Shown: positions 1 to 11,501 of the stretch, in pieces
How the letters are laid out: each line of letters opens with the position of its first letter
Numbering within the stretch: position 1 is the first letter of the stretch
Assembly (NCBI GenBank): GCA_011947345.1
Contig: JAAVTG010000761.1
Coordinates: 1-34,432 of the forward strand
DNA length: 34,432 nt
Direction: 5' to 3'
Source of the DNA: Phytophthora quininea
Taxonomy: Eukaryota; Oomycota; Peronosporomycetes; Peronosporales; Peronosporaceae
Translations under genes and position numbers: made by a program
The notes under the pieces: generated by a model
What the model was told of the DNA's origin: nothing
Seen by the model: the letters and a program-made list of their open reading frames with translations, nothing else
Databases searched by the model: none

Positions 1-3000
1 GGGATCCGTTGTCGGAGCAGCAGGAGCCGGGTGTTCACAGCATTGGAAGCCGCATGCATTGCATCATCCCCATGATGACAAACTTCATCCAGGCGTGCGC
101 ACGAGCACGCATTAAACGAGTACGGGACGCTTGGCTGGTCTGATTTATGTCGAACGTAATCAGATTGTTGACAGTGGATACTGTTGTACTATTGCAGGTT
201 GTGCTGACCTCGTCGGTTGCTGCTATGGCTGACTCGGTGACGCCCGAGTCTATCATCAATGATGCCTGCTGGAATGTCACGTCGACGCTGGAGAAGAACC
301 CTCACTTCCTCAGTTTGAAGCTAGCGGAGGAGGCAGCGTGGCAACTTGTCGACCAGCTGCCAAGCGACCGTCGAATCGATTTAGTCACGATGAACGTGCG
401 TTTTGTTCTCTTCATTGGCGTACTGTTTGCGATGGTTCTGACACGAATTTGCTGCGTTTGTAGCCTGGAACTCTGTTCGGGCCAATGCTGTCCAAGTCGA
501 AGCTTGCACCTGGAAACCAAGTCGTCTATGACTTGATTACCGGCCAATACTCTGCGTTGGTGGATCTGAGTACGCCTCTGGCCTTGCAATTGTTTAATGC
601 TAGCTGGCATAGAAGCTAACTTTGTTCATTGTATGCAGACTGGAGCATGATTGACGTTCGCGACTGCGCCATGGCGCACATCGCTGCTCTGGAAAATAAT
701 GATGCCCGTGGCCGGTATATTTGCGTGAACAGAACGGTTTGGATGAAAGACGTCGTGGAGATCTTAGCCAGCAACGGTTACAGCGGTCGTGATTTGCCAT
801 GGAAGGTGGGTCTTCCTAATTGGGTCGGACGTCTCCCGGCCTATTCTGTTCAGCTTGGCCAAGTCGGCGCATCTTTGTATGCGTTAGACCCGAACAGTGT
901 GCGCCCGTCGCCGTATCTAGGCGATAAAGTGGTGGAGCACTTGACCATTCGATTCCGCTCCGTTGACTCTACGGTTGTGGAGACTGCGAACGATCTGTTG
1001 ACGTGGGGGCTGATTAAGCCTTGGGCGGAGGACCACGAGGCGCTTTACTGCGGGTGTTGCCACAACCAGTTCACATTCTATCGACGGAAACACCACTGCC
1101 GAGAGTGCGGCGTGATTATTTGCAATGATTGTTCCATGTCTCGAGCAGTTGTTGAAGGTACAGAAGGCCGCGCTCGGTTGTGTGACAAATGCGTGAAGAG
1201 TTCAATCCCAGACCTGCTGGATCTGCTCCGAGATGAGGACCCCGACAAGAAGCGAATAGCGGTGGTTGCGTTGGAGTCTTTGATGGAAAACCCACTGAAT
1301 CACGACTACGTGACTCGCTTCGGTGGCATTTTGCTCTTGATGGACTCTCTTCACCACCCTGACGAATCGATCTCCTCCCATGCTGCTGGCGCTCTGTGTG
1401 CTCTATCGTCGAGTGTGGCGAGCACCCTTCAGATGGTGTTGGAAGGAGCTGTGTTACAGATGCTGGAGGTGGAGGAGACGATCAGCACCTGGGCCATTTG
1501 CTTACAAGCTCTCCGCAATATTTGGAAGCAAATCAACCGACAGGACTTTCGGAAAATGCTGCACGCTGTGGCTCGAGTGTCTGCAGACGCCAACATCGGT
1601 AAGGACGGACTTATTTGAGTGAGCTTGACGTAGAAACTGACCTTTTTGCATCGACAGGCGAACTTCGGGGCAATATCTTGCTGACATTTGTGCACATGAT
1701 GGATGCCGAGGAGGTCTCGACCTTATTATCGGAAGGTTTGCTGTCAGTGCTCTATCACATGCTGCAGTCGACAGCAGAGTTCCCTCGCTGTGCAGCAGCG
1801 CACGCTATCAAGCACTTAGTGCCGGCGGGATATGATCCAGACTTGACAATTGACGTCCCGCCGTATCTTGTGGACGACCACGAAGAGCTTTTCTTGAACT
1901 CGTCGCTGTCGGACCTGCAGTTCCTTGTGAAGGGCCACATCGCACCGATCAATGCGCACAAGGTCGTCCTCTTCTTCCGCAACTCGTATTTCAAGAACAT
2001 GGTGAGAGTGAGTATCAATTCCGCTCTTGCCTGCCCCAAAAGCTTGTTGGCCTTTGCCGTATGGCTGCAATTTTCTGTTTGAGACTAACTTTGGCTTGTT
2101 TGCTGCGCAGTTCGGATCGGCGACAAGTCAGACAGCCGTTATCGAAGTGGATAACTGCAGCTATGAAGTGTTCTCCATCCTACTTCGGTTCTTGGTGAGT
2201 TGCATTGATATGTATTTACTTTTATCTACTAAACTAACCATTCACGTATTTCAGTACACTGGCAAAGTGGACATCACTCCGGATGTCGCCGAAGAGCTGC
2301 TTCGTGCGTCGTCGTTCTACTGCGTGTTCGAACTGCAAAAGCGCACCGAGGCGTTCCTAAGTGGGCAGATTTGTGTTGAGAACGTTGTCGATCTTCTGAC
2401 GCTGTCGGAGGAATGCAACGCAGATGACTTGAAGAAGAACTGCGTGCCGTTCTTGATGCGGCACATCCACGAAGTCGTGCGTCTGCCTGCGTTCGAAGAG
2501 CACCGCGTGCGCTCGAGCGAGGAAGTGTTGAAGGCGCTGACCAATATGTTGGGACCCGAGTGGGAAGCGAGTTATGCAAAGTTTAAAAAGTCAGTGGGTA
2601 TCTTGGACAAGGAGGAAGAAGACCCCGCAGAAGCGGAACAGCCAGAGAAGATGGAAGAGACGCCTGAGATGGCGAGTCAAGCGAATGATGAAGTGCAAGA
2701 GGCGCCACTGTCCCCCGCTTCCCGTTGTCGGCCGCTCTACCGCCGAGCTACCCAGTCAACCAGAGTTACCCAGTCAACCAGAGCTACACGAACAGCCACA
2801 GCTACCAGAGCTTCGCTGGCAATCAGCCGGCGTTCACACACCAGTCGTCGTTCTCAACGGAATCTCCTCGACTGAACCCGGTGGTTGAAGACGCGCCAAA
2901 CGCGACGAACGGCTTCAACTTCATGAAGACGTTCGGCAACGAGCAAGTCCTCTTCCGCCGTTCTCGTGGCTTCTCGGAGGATTTCTCGGAAGGCTTGTCA

Positions 3001-3015
3001 GAGGGCGTGTGCTAG
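1..3015 (+). CDS. SDR (DFR-like) - FYVE - ARM - BTB multidomain protein, 5' end outside window
   Basis: Six introns join seven exons in phase: <3-119, 198-395, 464-569, 639-1598, 1658-2001, 2111-2194, 2255-3015. The first exons encode the C-terminal part of an NAD(P)-dependent reductase of the dihydroflavonol-reductase/3-beta-HSD type (RVVLTSS strand, PGTLFGP, MIDVRDCAMAH). Next comes a complete FYVE zinc finger (about 1030-1200) with WAED, RKHHCR and RLC signatures, which in this family binds PI3P on endosomes. Helical ARM-like repeats follow (1205-1830), then a BTB/POZ domain with its C-terminal helices (1890-2560). The Tyr and Lys of the SDR active site (YxxxK) are not in place: the aligned stretch reads HFLSLKLAE. 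Around 2711-2715 (a run of five C) the frame changes; the downstream frame, rich in Ser/Tyr/Gln with a repeated PVNQSY, continues to 3015. Without the shift the protein would end at 2875. Domain calls are firm; the cellular role is inferred to be endosomal. Confidence 0.8.
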
Positions 3016-3250
3016 GTTATTTTATATGTATGAATTGGCCGAGCGCCAACGAGGAAATTGAAAATGGCAAGTTCTTGTTCTTCTTGTTCTTGCTCATGTT
3101 GAACTGTCTCATGATTGGTCAGTTTGCACCTGTTTTTCTGGAACCAACTGCGCCGGTGCACTTCTCTTTCTGGAACGATATTCTTCTTAGACCGAAACAC
3201 CATTCCCGAAGGCACGTGCCGCATGGGAGCAGGGCCGCAGTAGATTCCCA

Positions 3251-6200
3251 ATGGACGGCGGCAGAGCGACGCCACACACAGACGAAGACGAAGAGCACAA
3301 GGCCCGAGGAGACGTCGTCGTGCGCGTGGGCGACGCCTCCACGGGCGCCGAGTATGCCGTCGCGCTGCTCTCTTCCAGGTACAGCCAAAATGGGTTAAGA
3401 AAAAGCTTATTCCTGCTAACTGCATCGTTATTTTACGGTAATTTATCAGCGTGGTGGTGGAAGAATTACGTGAAGAATTGGCGCGTCTAAGCGGCATCCC
3501 CACGGCAGACCAGATCCTGTTGGGAGGACCCCGTTCGCCAGACTGGACCCGCGTCGACCCGTGGAATATTACGGGCTACCAGCAGTACGGACATTTATTT
3601 TACAGATTTATGGAGAATCGGGCTGAATTGATTGTTTGTTTGTTTGTGTGTTTTGCAGGTGGATAAAGAAGTGTTTTTATATGATCGAAGACTACTCAGT
3701 CAAGAGACGGCGTCACCACCTGCTAACGCAATGGAGTTGGCGCCAGTTCAAGTGGAATGTGAGGAAGAAATTGTTGGGAGGGTATTTTCTGGGTTGTTTA
3801 GTGATTTGTTTTATTATTTTTTGTAGTGCCATCGCAGCCTGTGGCGTCGTCGGAAGGTTCAAAGATGTTGAGCGAGTCATCACATCCGATGATGAGAGCG
3901 TTGGTGGAGTACGAGGGGTATTTCCAGCTGCAAGTGAGTCAAAGTGAGGCGTTGGAGAGCGGCACACGAGCCAACATTACTGCCAGCGAAAAAGGTGCAC
4001 AGGAGCTGCAGGTGCAGGAACGAGCGATCGCCGCTGCTGTCGCCAATTTGGACTTGTTTAAAACATCTATGACGAAGCATTTCGCGCCCTTCTGGACGGA
4101 TTTCCAAGCTACCAACGAGAAACATGAAAGGTTACTGAGCCAGTTCGACAGTTATCTTAATACCTTGGCTACAGTGGAGCTGCATCCAGCTCTGGCCACA
4201 GATTCACGCAAGACGCTGCATGACTGCATCCCCGTCGATAAAGAGAGGGAGTGGGCCGCTCAGTGCGAGCAATCGCACGCTCATGTGTACACTCAGGTAA
4301 TGAAATTGCAACAAGTCCACGATGAAATTAGCCAGGAAGTCACAGAAATGATGGCAGCACACGCACATGCGTCTCGGGAGTATGACGAAGCCCGTGCCGA
4401 GCTGGAGCAAATGCAGACATTGGGCAGCAAACAGCTCAACATCACCAGCACCTTACGCGAAAATTTGACGTATGTCCTCAGCAGCATCGAGGAAACGTCT
4501 TCGATCGCGACTGGCACCAATCCTATGCAGGCGTCCACCAATGCCCTGGACGTGTGTCGCCGTATTGATGAGTTGTACCAAACCCAGCAGAATATGGTCC
4601 CAGACGCCCAGAAGCTCGTGGAAGCTATCATTGTCCACGTAAAGAACATTGCGGCGAAAAAGGCGGCGTTGTTTGCTCGCGTACACTCGACGTTGCGTCA
4701 AATTTCCATTTCACAGTCCAAGATCCGGGACTTTGAAAACTCCCTGGCGGTGTTTAGGAGGCGTTGGCTGCTCAAAGAAACACTTCAACGAGCTCGAGCA
4801 TCTGGACAAGCTGCCCGAATCGTATGCAGCGTGCTTGCGAGAGATATCGAGGCGTCTTAAATACGGCCGAATGTTTTCCGACCGAATTCAATCGATGGCG
4901 GAAGAGCTCGCTCAACTACGCGAAGATGAAGTCCAACATCGCGAAGAATTCTTACGGAGCTATGGTCAGCACTTGCCGCGCGACTTCGTCACTGGCCTCG
5001 CAGAGAAGCCGTCTCATTGCGAGTTCCGTATGCGGCCTTTTGATCAGAGCTTGCCTTTAATTGAAGACGACGATGACGGAGATTTTGACTCGTTCGAAGA
5101 GAAAGAGCGCCCTCCTTCGGACGAATTTGGCGACGACTCGGCCAGTGGAGACTCGTTCAAGTCGGCGCAAAATATGGATAATCTGCAAGAGCGCTGTAAG
5201 GAGCTGGAGGCGCGGGTTTCCGAGCTGACGGCGGAATTGGAACAGTCAAAGAAAAACATATATTACGATGGATCGGGCAGCGACTCGATCGCTCGGTCGG
5301 ATTTGTCAAAGAACAGCGCGCGGGAAGGCGACAGCTCGTGCGAGTTCCCGTTGGTACTGGCGTTGGCTGCAACGTCGGGTGGGATGACCAGCTCTTTGGA
5401 AGCAGATCGGTCGAATATTCTGGACCGAGAGTTGGCTACAGTGAAGCGGAACATTGGTAAGAAACGTGGGAAAGTTGCGCTTATCAACCTGCTGATGATG
5501 TCCTTCTTGCTTTAGGAACGGGAGTCGACAAGGACGCGACTATCGCCAAGCTGGAGGTAAGTTATTGGGAAATGGTGCTTTATTGGAACGTAAACTAACC
5601 GTTTTTATTTATAGAGTGAAAACCAGCAATTTTTGCTGAACGCCGCCGCCTTCGAAGAATATCCTTTGCAACTGATTGATGCTGCACATGCATGTTCCTG
5701 TGCCGACGATGCTTTAACCCCCAAGTTTTCCTTAACTGGCGTAGCGCCTTGCGTTTGTCAATTTACAGAGATCCAGGAAAGATCGAAGCGGGAGAAGCAA
5801 CTCCACGAGAACCAGTCCAAGCTTCAGCAAACGATCAAAGACCTGCGAACGAGCGTTAAATCCCAGCGGACCTCGTTGGCCAAGTTGTTGAAGCTGCTTC
5901 AGTTGCCTGTAGAGCCGTTGGCGGACGAGAATGAGAACGTCGACGTGTTTGTAAAAGAAAACTTCGACGCAGTGGAGACGCGGGTGAAGAAACTGCTTGC
6001 TAGTGCCGAGTCGGAGCTGGTAAGTACCAGACCTTTCCACCACTTCGTTTAGATCTTGTGACCAAGTCATTTGTCGTTGTCAGATGCTGCAATCTGAGCT
6101 GGAGCGACGGCAAACCGAAATGAGTTTGATGGAGTCCGAGCAGGGTGCGAACGACTCGTTCAAGATCTCTTTCCGAAGCTTTAATGTGAACGACTTGGCG

Positions 6201-6510
6201 CTCTTCCTGCCGACCTCAGCGCCTGGTAGCGACGCGCAGCGGGTGTACCTGGCATTCCACCTCGGCTGTCCGCACCGCTTCCTGTCGGAGGAGTCCATCT
6301 CCTCGTTCAGCAATGACGGCCAAAGGTGCGTCGAATTCTATGCAGCTTTCTCTCTCTAACTGTGGCTGCTCTGACAGATACCCGGACTACGTGGTAGGTC
6401 GCATCGTGTTGATCGACGAGCAGACCGCGATGGAAGGCAACAACCCGTACGCACTGCACTCCGGCACGACATTCTACGTCCTGACGGTTGCAAGTCTGCA
6501 CGAAAGTTAA
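3251..6510 (+). CDS. ATG11: ATG11/FIP200 (RB1CC1)-like autophagy scaffold
   Basis: Nine exons: 3251-3378, 3450-3584, 3659-3758, 3827-5456, 5516-5556, 5615-5658, 5767-6019, 6084-6325, 6378-6510, about 901 residues. Exons 1-3 resemble a ubiquitin-like fold (VEELREELARLSGIPTADQ, LLGG, LYDRRLL). The middle is long coiled coil with an acidic patch (5060-5130). The last two exons carry the ATG11-type claw domain (FKISFRSFNVNDLALFLP, HLGCPHRFL, VVGRIVLID, SGTTFYVLTV), which in ATG11 and FIP200 binds cargo receptors; the family scaffolds the ATG1/ULK kinase in selective autophagy. The frame shifts near 4750-4790 (one extra or two missing bases). The exon 2/exon 3 splice phases also disagree by one base. 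Introns are 52-108 bp; the one at 5659-5766 is unusual and listed separately. A CCATTCCC initiator-like octamer lies at 3200. Family assignment rests on the claw domain plus architecture. Confidence 0.78.
5659..5766 (+). other. candidate U12-type AT-AC intron
   Basis: The stretch opens with ATATCCTTT, the exact consensus 5' splice site of AT-AC introns of the minor spliceosome, directly after the two bases GA of a Glu codon (5657-5658). TTCCTTAAC at 5728-5736 is the exact U12 branch-site consensus. The stretch ends with AC at 5765-5766. Removing 5659-5766 restores phase exactly and joins two coiled-coil pieces; leaving it in adds a Cys-rich 36-residue insert with no stop. No GT donor in the exon end offers an alternative. 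The branch site to AC distance, about 30 bases, is longer than typical. The minor spliceosome is known to exist in Phytophthora. Confidence 0.72.
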
Positions 6511-6652
6511 TTCCCAACGGCACTAGGCCGCATAACGTGAATGAAATGCTCTGCGGTTGTGTTGATGATAGCGGTGCAGAGCCAGATGGACGATGAAGCC
6601 GATGCCTCTTCCACCGCACATCGTACGGATACGTTCGTTTTACAGTGTACCC

Positions 6653-6660
6653 TCATTTAT
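6653..6660 (+). promoter_or_regulatory. oomycete initiator-like octamer
   Basis: TCATTTAT lies 9 bp upstream of the ATG at 6670. It matches the pyrimidine-CA-pyrimidine-TT pattern of the oomycete initiator, and the same octamer occurs upstream of the lectin gene at 20207. The distance to the ATG is short for a transcription start, so this is a motif match only. Confidence 0.3.
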
Positions 6661-6669
6661 CATCTGATC

Positions 6670-7217
6670 ATGAGCGCCACGGACGTCAAGGAGACCCCAG
6701 CCGAGCCCACGACTGCCAAGCGCGCGGTCGAGCAGTTCGACCATGAGTTCCAGCGCTACACCACCAAGCAGTCGGCCAAGAGCGCGAGAGCTGTGGCCAT
6801 GGCACGTGCTGAACTGGCCAAATACAACGCACTGGTGTTCCAAGACAAGAAGCTGGAGGAGGCGGGCGTGAAGAAGGGAAGACTGAGCCCCGAGCAGCGC
6901 AAGGCCTACGAGAAGCGTGTGGAGGACCTGGAGAAGGCGCTGGACACGTTCCACAAGTCCGTGGCGGGTTACAACCGCACCAAGGCCATGTATGTACACA
7001 CAGACAGGAGGCTATGTATCATTTGGAATTGTGTTTGTTTGACAGTATGTGGTGTTGCTGTTGCAGCCTGTCGTTCGTGTTGTTGGTGGCATTCATCCTC
7101 ATGATGTTCTTCCAACCGTGGGCCAAGCACTTTGACGACAATGACTACGAGAAGTTTGCTGCCATGGAGGAGGAACCGACAGAGACTGTGGACGCTGCTG
7201 GCAATGAAGAACTGTAA
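6670..7217 (+). CDS. small single-pass membrane protein, unknown function
   Basis: Two exons, 6670-6989 and 7067-7217, are joined across a 77-bp GT-AG intron and give 156 residues. The N-terminal two thirds are charged and helical, rich in Lys, Glu and Ala, with a probable coiled coil in AEL..YNAL and KAYEKRVEDLEKALDTF. One hydrophobic segment of about 17 residues starts at LSFVLLVAFILMMFF, followed by an acidic tail of about 35 residues ending in EEL. There is no signal peptide, so a cytosolic N-terminus with a C-terminal membrane anchor is likely. The start at 6670 is the first ATG that begins the charged region; an open frame upstream of it (6541) looks like leader. It lies 160 bp after the ATG11-like gene and converges on the GPCR-phosphatase gene. 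I do not recognise the family. Confidence 0.6.
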
Positions 7218-7356
7218 AGTTGTTGGACAAAGTGTTGCTACTCTCCGGGCTCGGCTGAACGAGCTCGAGCGACGAATTGGTTCCCATTGACTACAACACG
7301 CCTACGCACTTTTTGCCACTGATCGATAGATAGATAATACACAAACCCGTGTCGAG

Positions 7357-10300
7357 TTACGCAACGTTTGCACGCTGTACGAGTTGGAGTCCGACGGCGC
7401 CGGATAGAGTGCCGGTATGTCTGCCGCCCTCAGCGAGTTCCACCACAAAGTTGTTGAGCTTTTGGACGTTATCGCGTGGGTCGTCGCTGTCGCTTCCAGC
7501 GCCTTGAGTGATGCAGATCACACCCTGACCAAAGCACGGGCCTTGCGTGCCGGCGTGGATCTTGATGGCCACGTGCATGTTACCTGTAGGCCGAGCGAAG
7601 GTGGCGTGTGTGATGCCGTCTCGAACGAAGTCGGCCCACCTCACGTGGGCGACGTTGGTCTTGCACAGCAGTCGATCTGTGTTCTCGAGGTAGACGCCAC
7701 CACTCATCGAGTCTGCCAATTCGAGTAACTTGCGCTGTGCCGAGAAGATATCTTCTGATGGAAGAGGGAAGACGATCGTCACCATAACTACAGAGCACAA
7801 CAAGGGAGATGAACTACTAGCACTTCTCTGACATGAAGCAGTTGAAACGCTTACCTTGGTGGCCGTGGCGATCCAGATTAGAAAAACGCTGGTCAAAGTC
7901 GGCAGAGCTGCCGAATGACGTGATCGAGGGAAGGCCTATGTTTTCAACTGCAGTCTGCCACGTAATACTCGAGAACTCCAGTCGTAGCTGGCACTCGAGG
8001 ACGCCACTGACATCCTGCATTCGCTGGAGCTTCTTGGTCGCAAGCTCCGTCTCGATCGGTAAGAAGTCGCGGTTCACCAGAGCTTGGAACACCGCGATCA
8101 CAGGCTTGTGATCCGAGCCGTTAACTTCTTCGCATGAGGCATACACGGCGCATCGCAGTCGATGCCGCATGTCGGGTTGGGAGAAGAAAAGAATCCGATC
8201 GGTGTACGAGGGCACTCGCTTTCCGTGCCCCTCGACGGCAGTGGTGTAACACGCCGCTAATTCATCCACCGACCAGGTATCAGCATCGAGATTAAGTGCA
8301 GCCCCACGCACCCGCCGGAACGTCGGTGGGAATGCAATCTTTGCTTCTCGAAAGCCGTAGAAAATCTGCCCGTCTCGGATACCATTGCGTAGCTCATCGT
8401 GCGCCAGCACATCATCCCACACAAAATGGTCGTCGTCTGGGAGCTCGCAGTCTGCTGAATAACGAACGCTGTTGCTGCTACCATTTGACGAGACGAACGC
8501 GGAAGAGCTGCTCTTCAAACTGCGTTCCAGCATGCTGACGTCCAGGTCGTTGCTGTCCCTGTCACTGCCGGCACCTAACGAGCTGCCCAGTCCAAAAGAA
8601 CTGCTTAATCCTCGACTGGACATTGGGCTCCAGCGCTTTCCTAGAAGCCCACGACGCAAACTGCGATTCCTCTTTACGGGTACGGGCACGGGCTTTGCTG
8701 TTTCGCACTGCCGGACATGGGATATCAGCTCCAGAATCGTATCTGCGCTCGCATCTCGCTGTGTTAACCTGTAGTTGAGATCCCCGAGGACGAAGCTGTG
8801 GTGATGGACGTGCGGGAACTCAAACCCCACGTCCTCCAGGTTCAAATGCAGCTCCTTCAAAATATCCTGAGAGTCGCGATTCCGCCGTCGTACTTTTGAC
8901 TTTCCCTTGGGATCCGAAGACAAATGACACGCCACGAAAGCGAACGACGTGTCGAAGTAGCGAAAGGCGAACCCCACCGCGCCTTTGTTGGATGCTCGCC
9001 CCAAAATCAGCGACTTGCCGACGTTAACTTCCTGCTGCACTTCCGGGGGCATGTAGAAGGCGCCGTTCTCCACGTCAGAGGACTTGATAAATACTGTGAT
9101 GGCGATGTGGCCGTGGTAGCCCAGGGACGTGTTCTTGCTGCCGATCTCGCGGTTGAACTGATGGAATTTCGCTGCTCTGCGTGCAGGTCCGCTTGCTGCT
9201 GGTCGAGGCCGGCCTCCTCGAGATGCTGTCGCAGTAAACTCCGTGTGTTTGCCAAATGGAGGCATTCCTGTAGCCCGATGACGTAAATGTCGTGTCCGAG
9301 CGGTATCCACTTTTCCAACTGAGCGGGAGTAAGTCTGGCTTCGCCCATGTTGAAAGTCGAGACGAAAATGTTGGCCGGCTGGCGGTAGTGCTTGACGAGG
9401 CTGTGGTCCGTTCCTGTGTCTAAAGTCGGGAAAGATGGCGACGGAATGAACTTGTGCGCGGGAGTGATCGACGGCTTGCACGCGATCATCCTGTACAGCT
9501 TGGTCAGCAGTCCTCCGTAGATAATTGCCGTCGTCAAACCCTGCGTGCACACTGTGACCTGCATCAAAAGCGCCACGCCAAATCTCGCGTGGCCTAGCTG
9601 ATCATCAAAAACTAAGCCCACAGAAACACACCAATTAGCATGTCAAAAACGAAAGAGCGCCCCAGAAAGATACTCACGTCGAAACACGGTGCTGGGGGTC
9701 CACAACACAATGAACGCTGCAATGTACACTCGAAGCTTGGACGTGATCAGCGCCCAGGACTCCTGCGCGTCTAGGTTGGCGTCACGGAAGTCGCGCGAGA
9801 TGCGATTGTGCGTGACCCAGAGGATCACGCTAATGTACAGGATGGCGAGTACCACAAAGAGGTAGAACATCCAGAACTGCTTGGCGCGCGTGCTCACCCA
9901 GCAGTAGAACGTGGCGTTGCCGAACCACCTGCCGGCGTACAGCGTCACACTGCAGGCCACGGACGGCACGATGACGAGAATGAGGTACAGCTTGAACCTG
10001 CTCTTGAGTCTGGCCTCGCTGTCTCGATGCACGATCTTCCTGTAGAAGCAGTGGGCGATCGCGGCGTTCCAGAACACCGACAGCAGTCCGAAGAGCTGCA
10101 GCGAGAAGCCCTGCACATTGCAGGCCGCGTCCACTCGTCCGTCGCTGTAGGGGTTGCCGAACATCTTTGGGAAGGACAGCCCGGCGTCGAACAGGGACAG
10201 CACCACCACCATCTTCTGCACCATGGAGACGCCGCTGTGGGCGCGCGCCGAGACGTAGTGGTGGCGCACGATGAAGAGGCAGCCGGCGAGCGACAGCGCG

Positions 10301-10389
10301 CAGCAGCACAGGATGACGGTGTGCAGCACATCCAGTTGGGCGGCCGAGAGCTTGGAGGTGTCCGCGCCGGCCTCGCGCAGCAGCCGCAT
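7357..10389 (-). CDS. GPCR - inositol polyphosphate 5-phosphatase fusion (GPCR-bigram)
   Basis: Three exons on the minus strand, 10389-9678, 9611-7855 and 7787-7357, separated by introns of 66 and 67 bp; about 966 residues. The first exon and the start of the second form a seven-helix domain like the cAMP-type receptors (VLHTVILCCCALSLAG, ARAHSGVSMVQKMVVVLSLFD, and a last helix after the intron). A cytosolic inositol 5-phosphatase domain follows: STFNMG, VIGLQE, VLGDLNYR, VPSYTDRILF and SDHKPV correspond to the Mg-binding and catalytic motifs of this family, which removes the 5-phosphate from phosphoinositides and inositol phosphates. A Ser-rich insert (about 8480-8640) splits the domain. The tail, in the last exon, is beta-rich. 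The frame shifts at 9168-9170 (one base short in a run of A on the coding strand); allowing for it, the exons total exactly 967 codons. Receptor-phosphatase fusions of this sort are known in oomycetes. Confidence 0.85.
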
Positions 10390-11501
10390 GTCGGTTATCG
10401 GAGCCCTTCAGCCGAGCGGCCACGGACGGCACCGAGAGAAAGCGGCTCTGGCGTCTGCCTGGTTACTGCCGTCTCCCCGAGACGGCCGAAGCGTGGACTC
10501 GTTATGGCGGATCCCTACGACGCTGCCGAGAGCTCTGCTCTGGTGTGTCGTCTGGTCATTCCGATACTGAACCGTTCTAGTGCAGAGACAAGCCGACGCA
10601 AGTCATGCTTGGTTGGAGAACTCCTTGGACAACGACAACGTCGTGGGAAATGTATTGGGTTGGCGAAGGAGAAAGCGAACTGCGTCCTGACTATGGACGC
10701 GACTAAGGTTCAGCGGGGATCCACAGTGGCACGGCCAGGATTCACGCTACTTCAGCGTCACGACATGTTACTTCATGAAAACAGATCTGAGCTCGCCGTG
10801 ACAAATCGGACAGGTTGGAATGGACAGGTCGGTGCGCCCGCGGCGGAGCTGCCTTTCGCACTGCAGCGCGTTGGCGCAACGGCGACGGAGCTGTTGGTCA
10901 CCGTGCATAGGGCAACTCGATGATCGCACCGCCATGCATTTTCGCCAAGCGTTCCAGCATAGCGCTGGCCTCAACAATGGCCCTTCTATTCGATATCTCG
11001 GTGGAAACACGGCAGCACCACTGCGGCGCGGGAATAAGGATTTTGGCGAGGCGTGTTCGATGGCGAGGCGGCATCATGAAACTACATCATGTATTCGGAC
11101 ACGACCTCGGCGCAGTCGTGTATGAACGCTAACGTCGAGATGCCCCGCATTATTTTGGGTGCTCGAACTAAAAACAAATATAAAACGTTTTTTGTAGACG
11201 AAAAAATCTGAAACGGTGCAGTCAAACAAACGAAAATGGCATGGCTGTAAAGCAGTGCGTTTACGTTGAAAACAAATGCCATTATCGGAGTCAGGGGCGT
11301 TATCGCCATCATTTTCACCAGTGTCTAAAAGCTTGTTCGCCAGGGGCATTACTAAGGAGGGCCATTTCGGCGGAGGCCATTTTCAGAAAAGGGTCGCTCG
11401 GCGGGCCTATGCACTATGCACTAGATACAGTCTGACATCGCCTAGCATACTAAATCCTAGTGAAGCAAGTCCAGCGTGTCCGTTGCACTGGCAGTCCTGA
11501 A
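10390..11501. other. gene-poor interval
   Basis: About 1.1 kb with no convincing protein family. It contains one weak minus-strand frame (10768-11078, listed separately), an A/T-rich patch at 11160-11220, and G-rich repeat-like sequence around 11280-11400 that resembles transposon-edge sequence but has no partner I can find here. Confidence 0.4.
10768..11078 (-). CDS. weak hypothetical frame with CPICHGEL motif
   Basis: On the minus strand an ATG at about 11078 opens a frame of 59 codons with coding-like composition (IVEASAMLERLAKMHGGAIIELP). A second frame takes over near 10900 and ends with a CPICHGEL stretch at 10768. Joining them needs a frameshift. The C-x2-C may be one half of a small zinc site. 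I do not recognise a family, and it could be a repeat remnant. Confidence 0.22.

Noticed and set aside
6541..6669. Extension of the small membrane protein to an upstream ATG at 6541
   Set aside because: The added residues are unlike the charged domain, and the initiator-like motif at 6653 lies inside that stretch.
7325..7340. GATA microsatellite-like run near the receptor stop codon
   Set aside because: Only about three repeats; not above what is expected by chance.
9808..10923. Long plus-strand open frame of about 370 codons
   Set aside because: It is antisense to the receptor exon (9678-10389). Its sequence is low in hydrophobic order and shows no family, while the minus strand encodes clear membrane helices.
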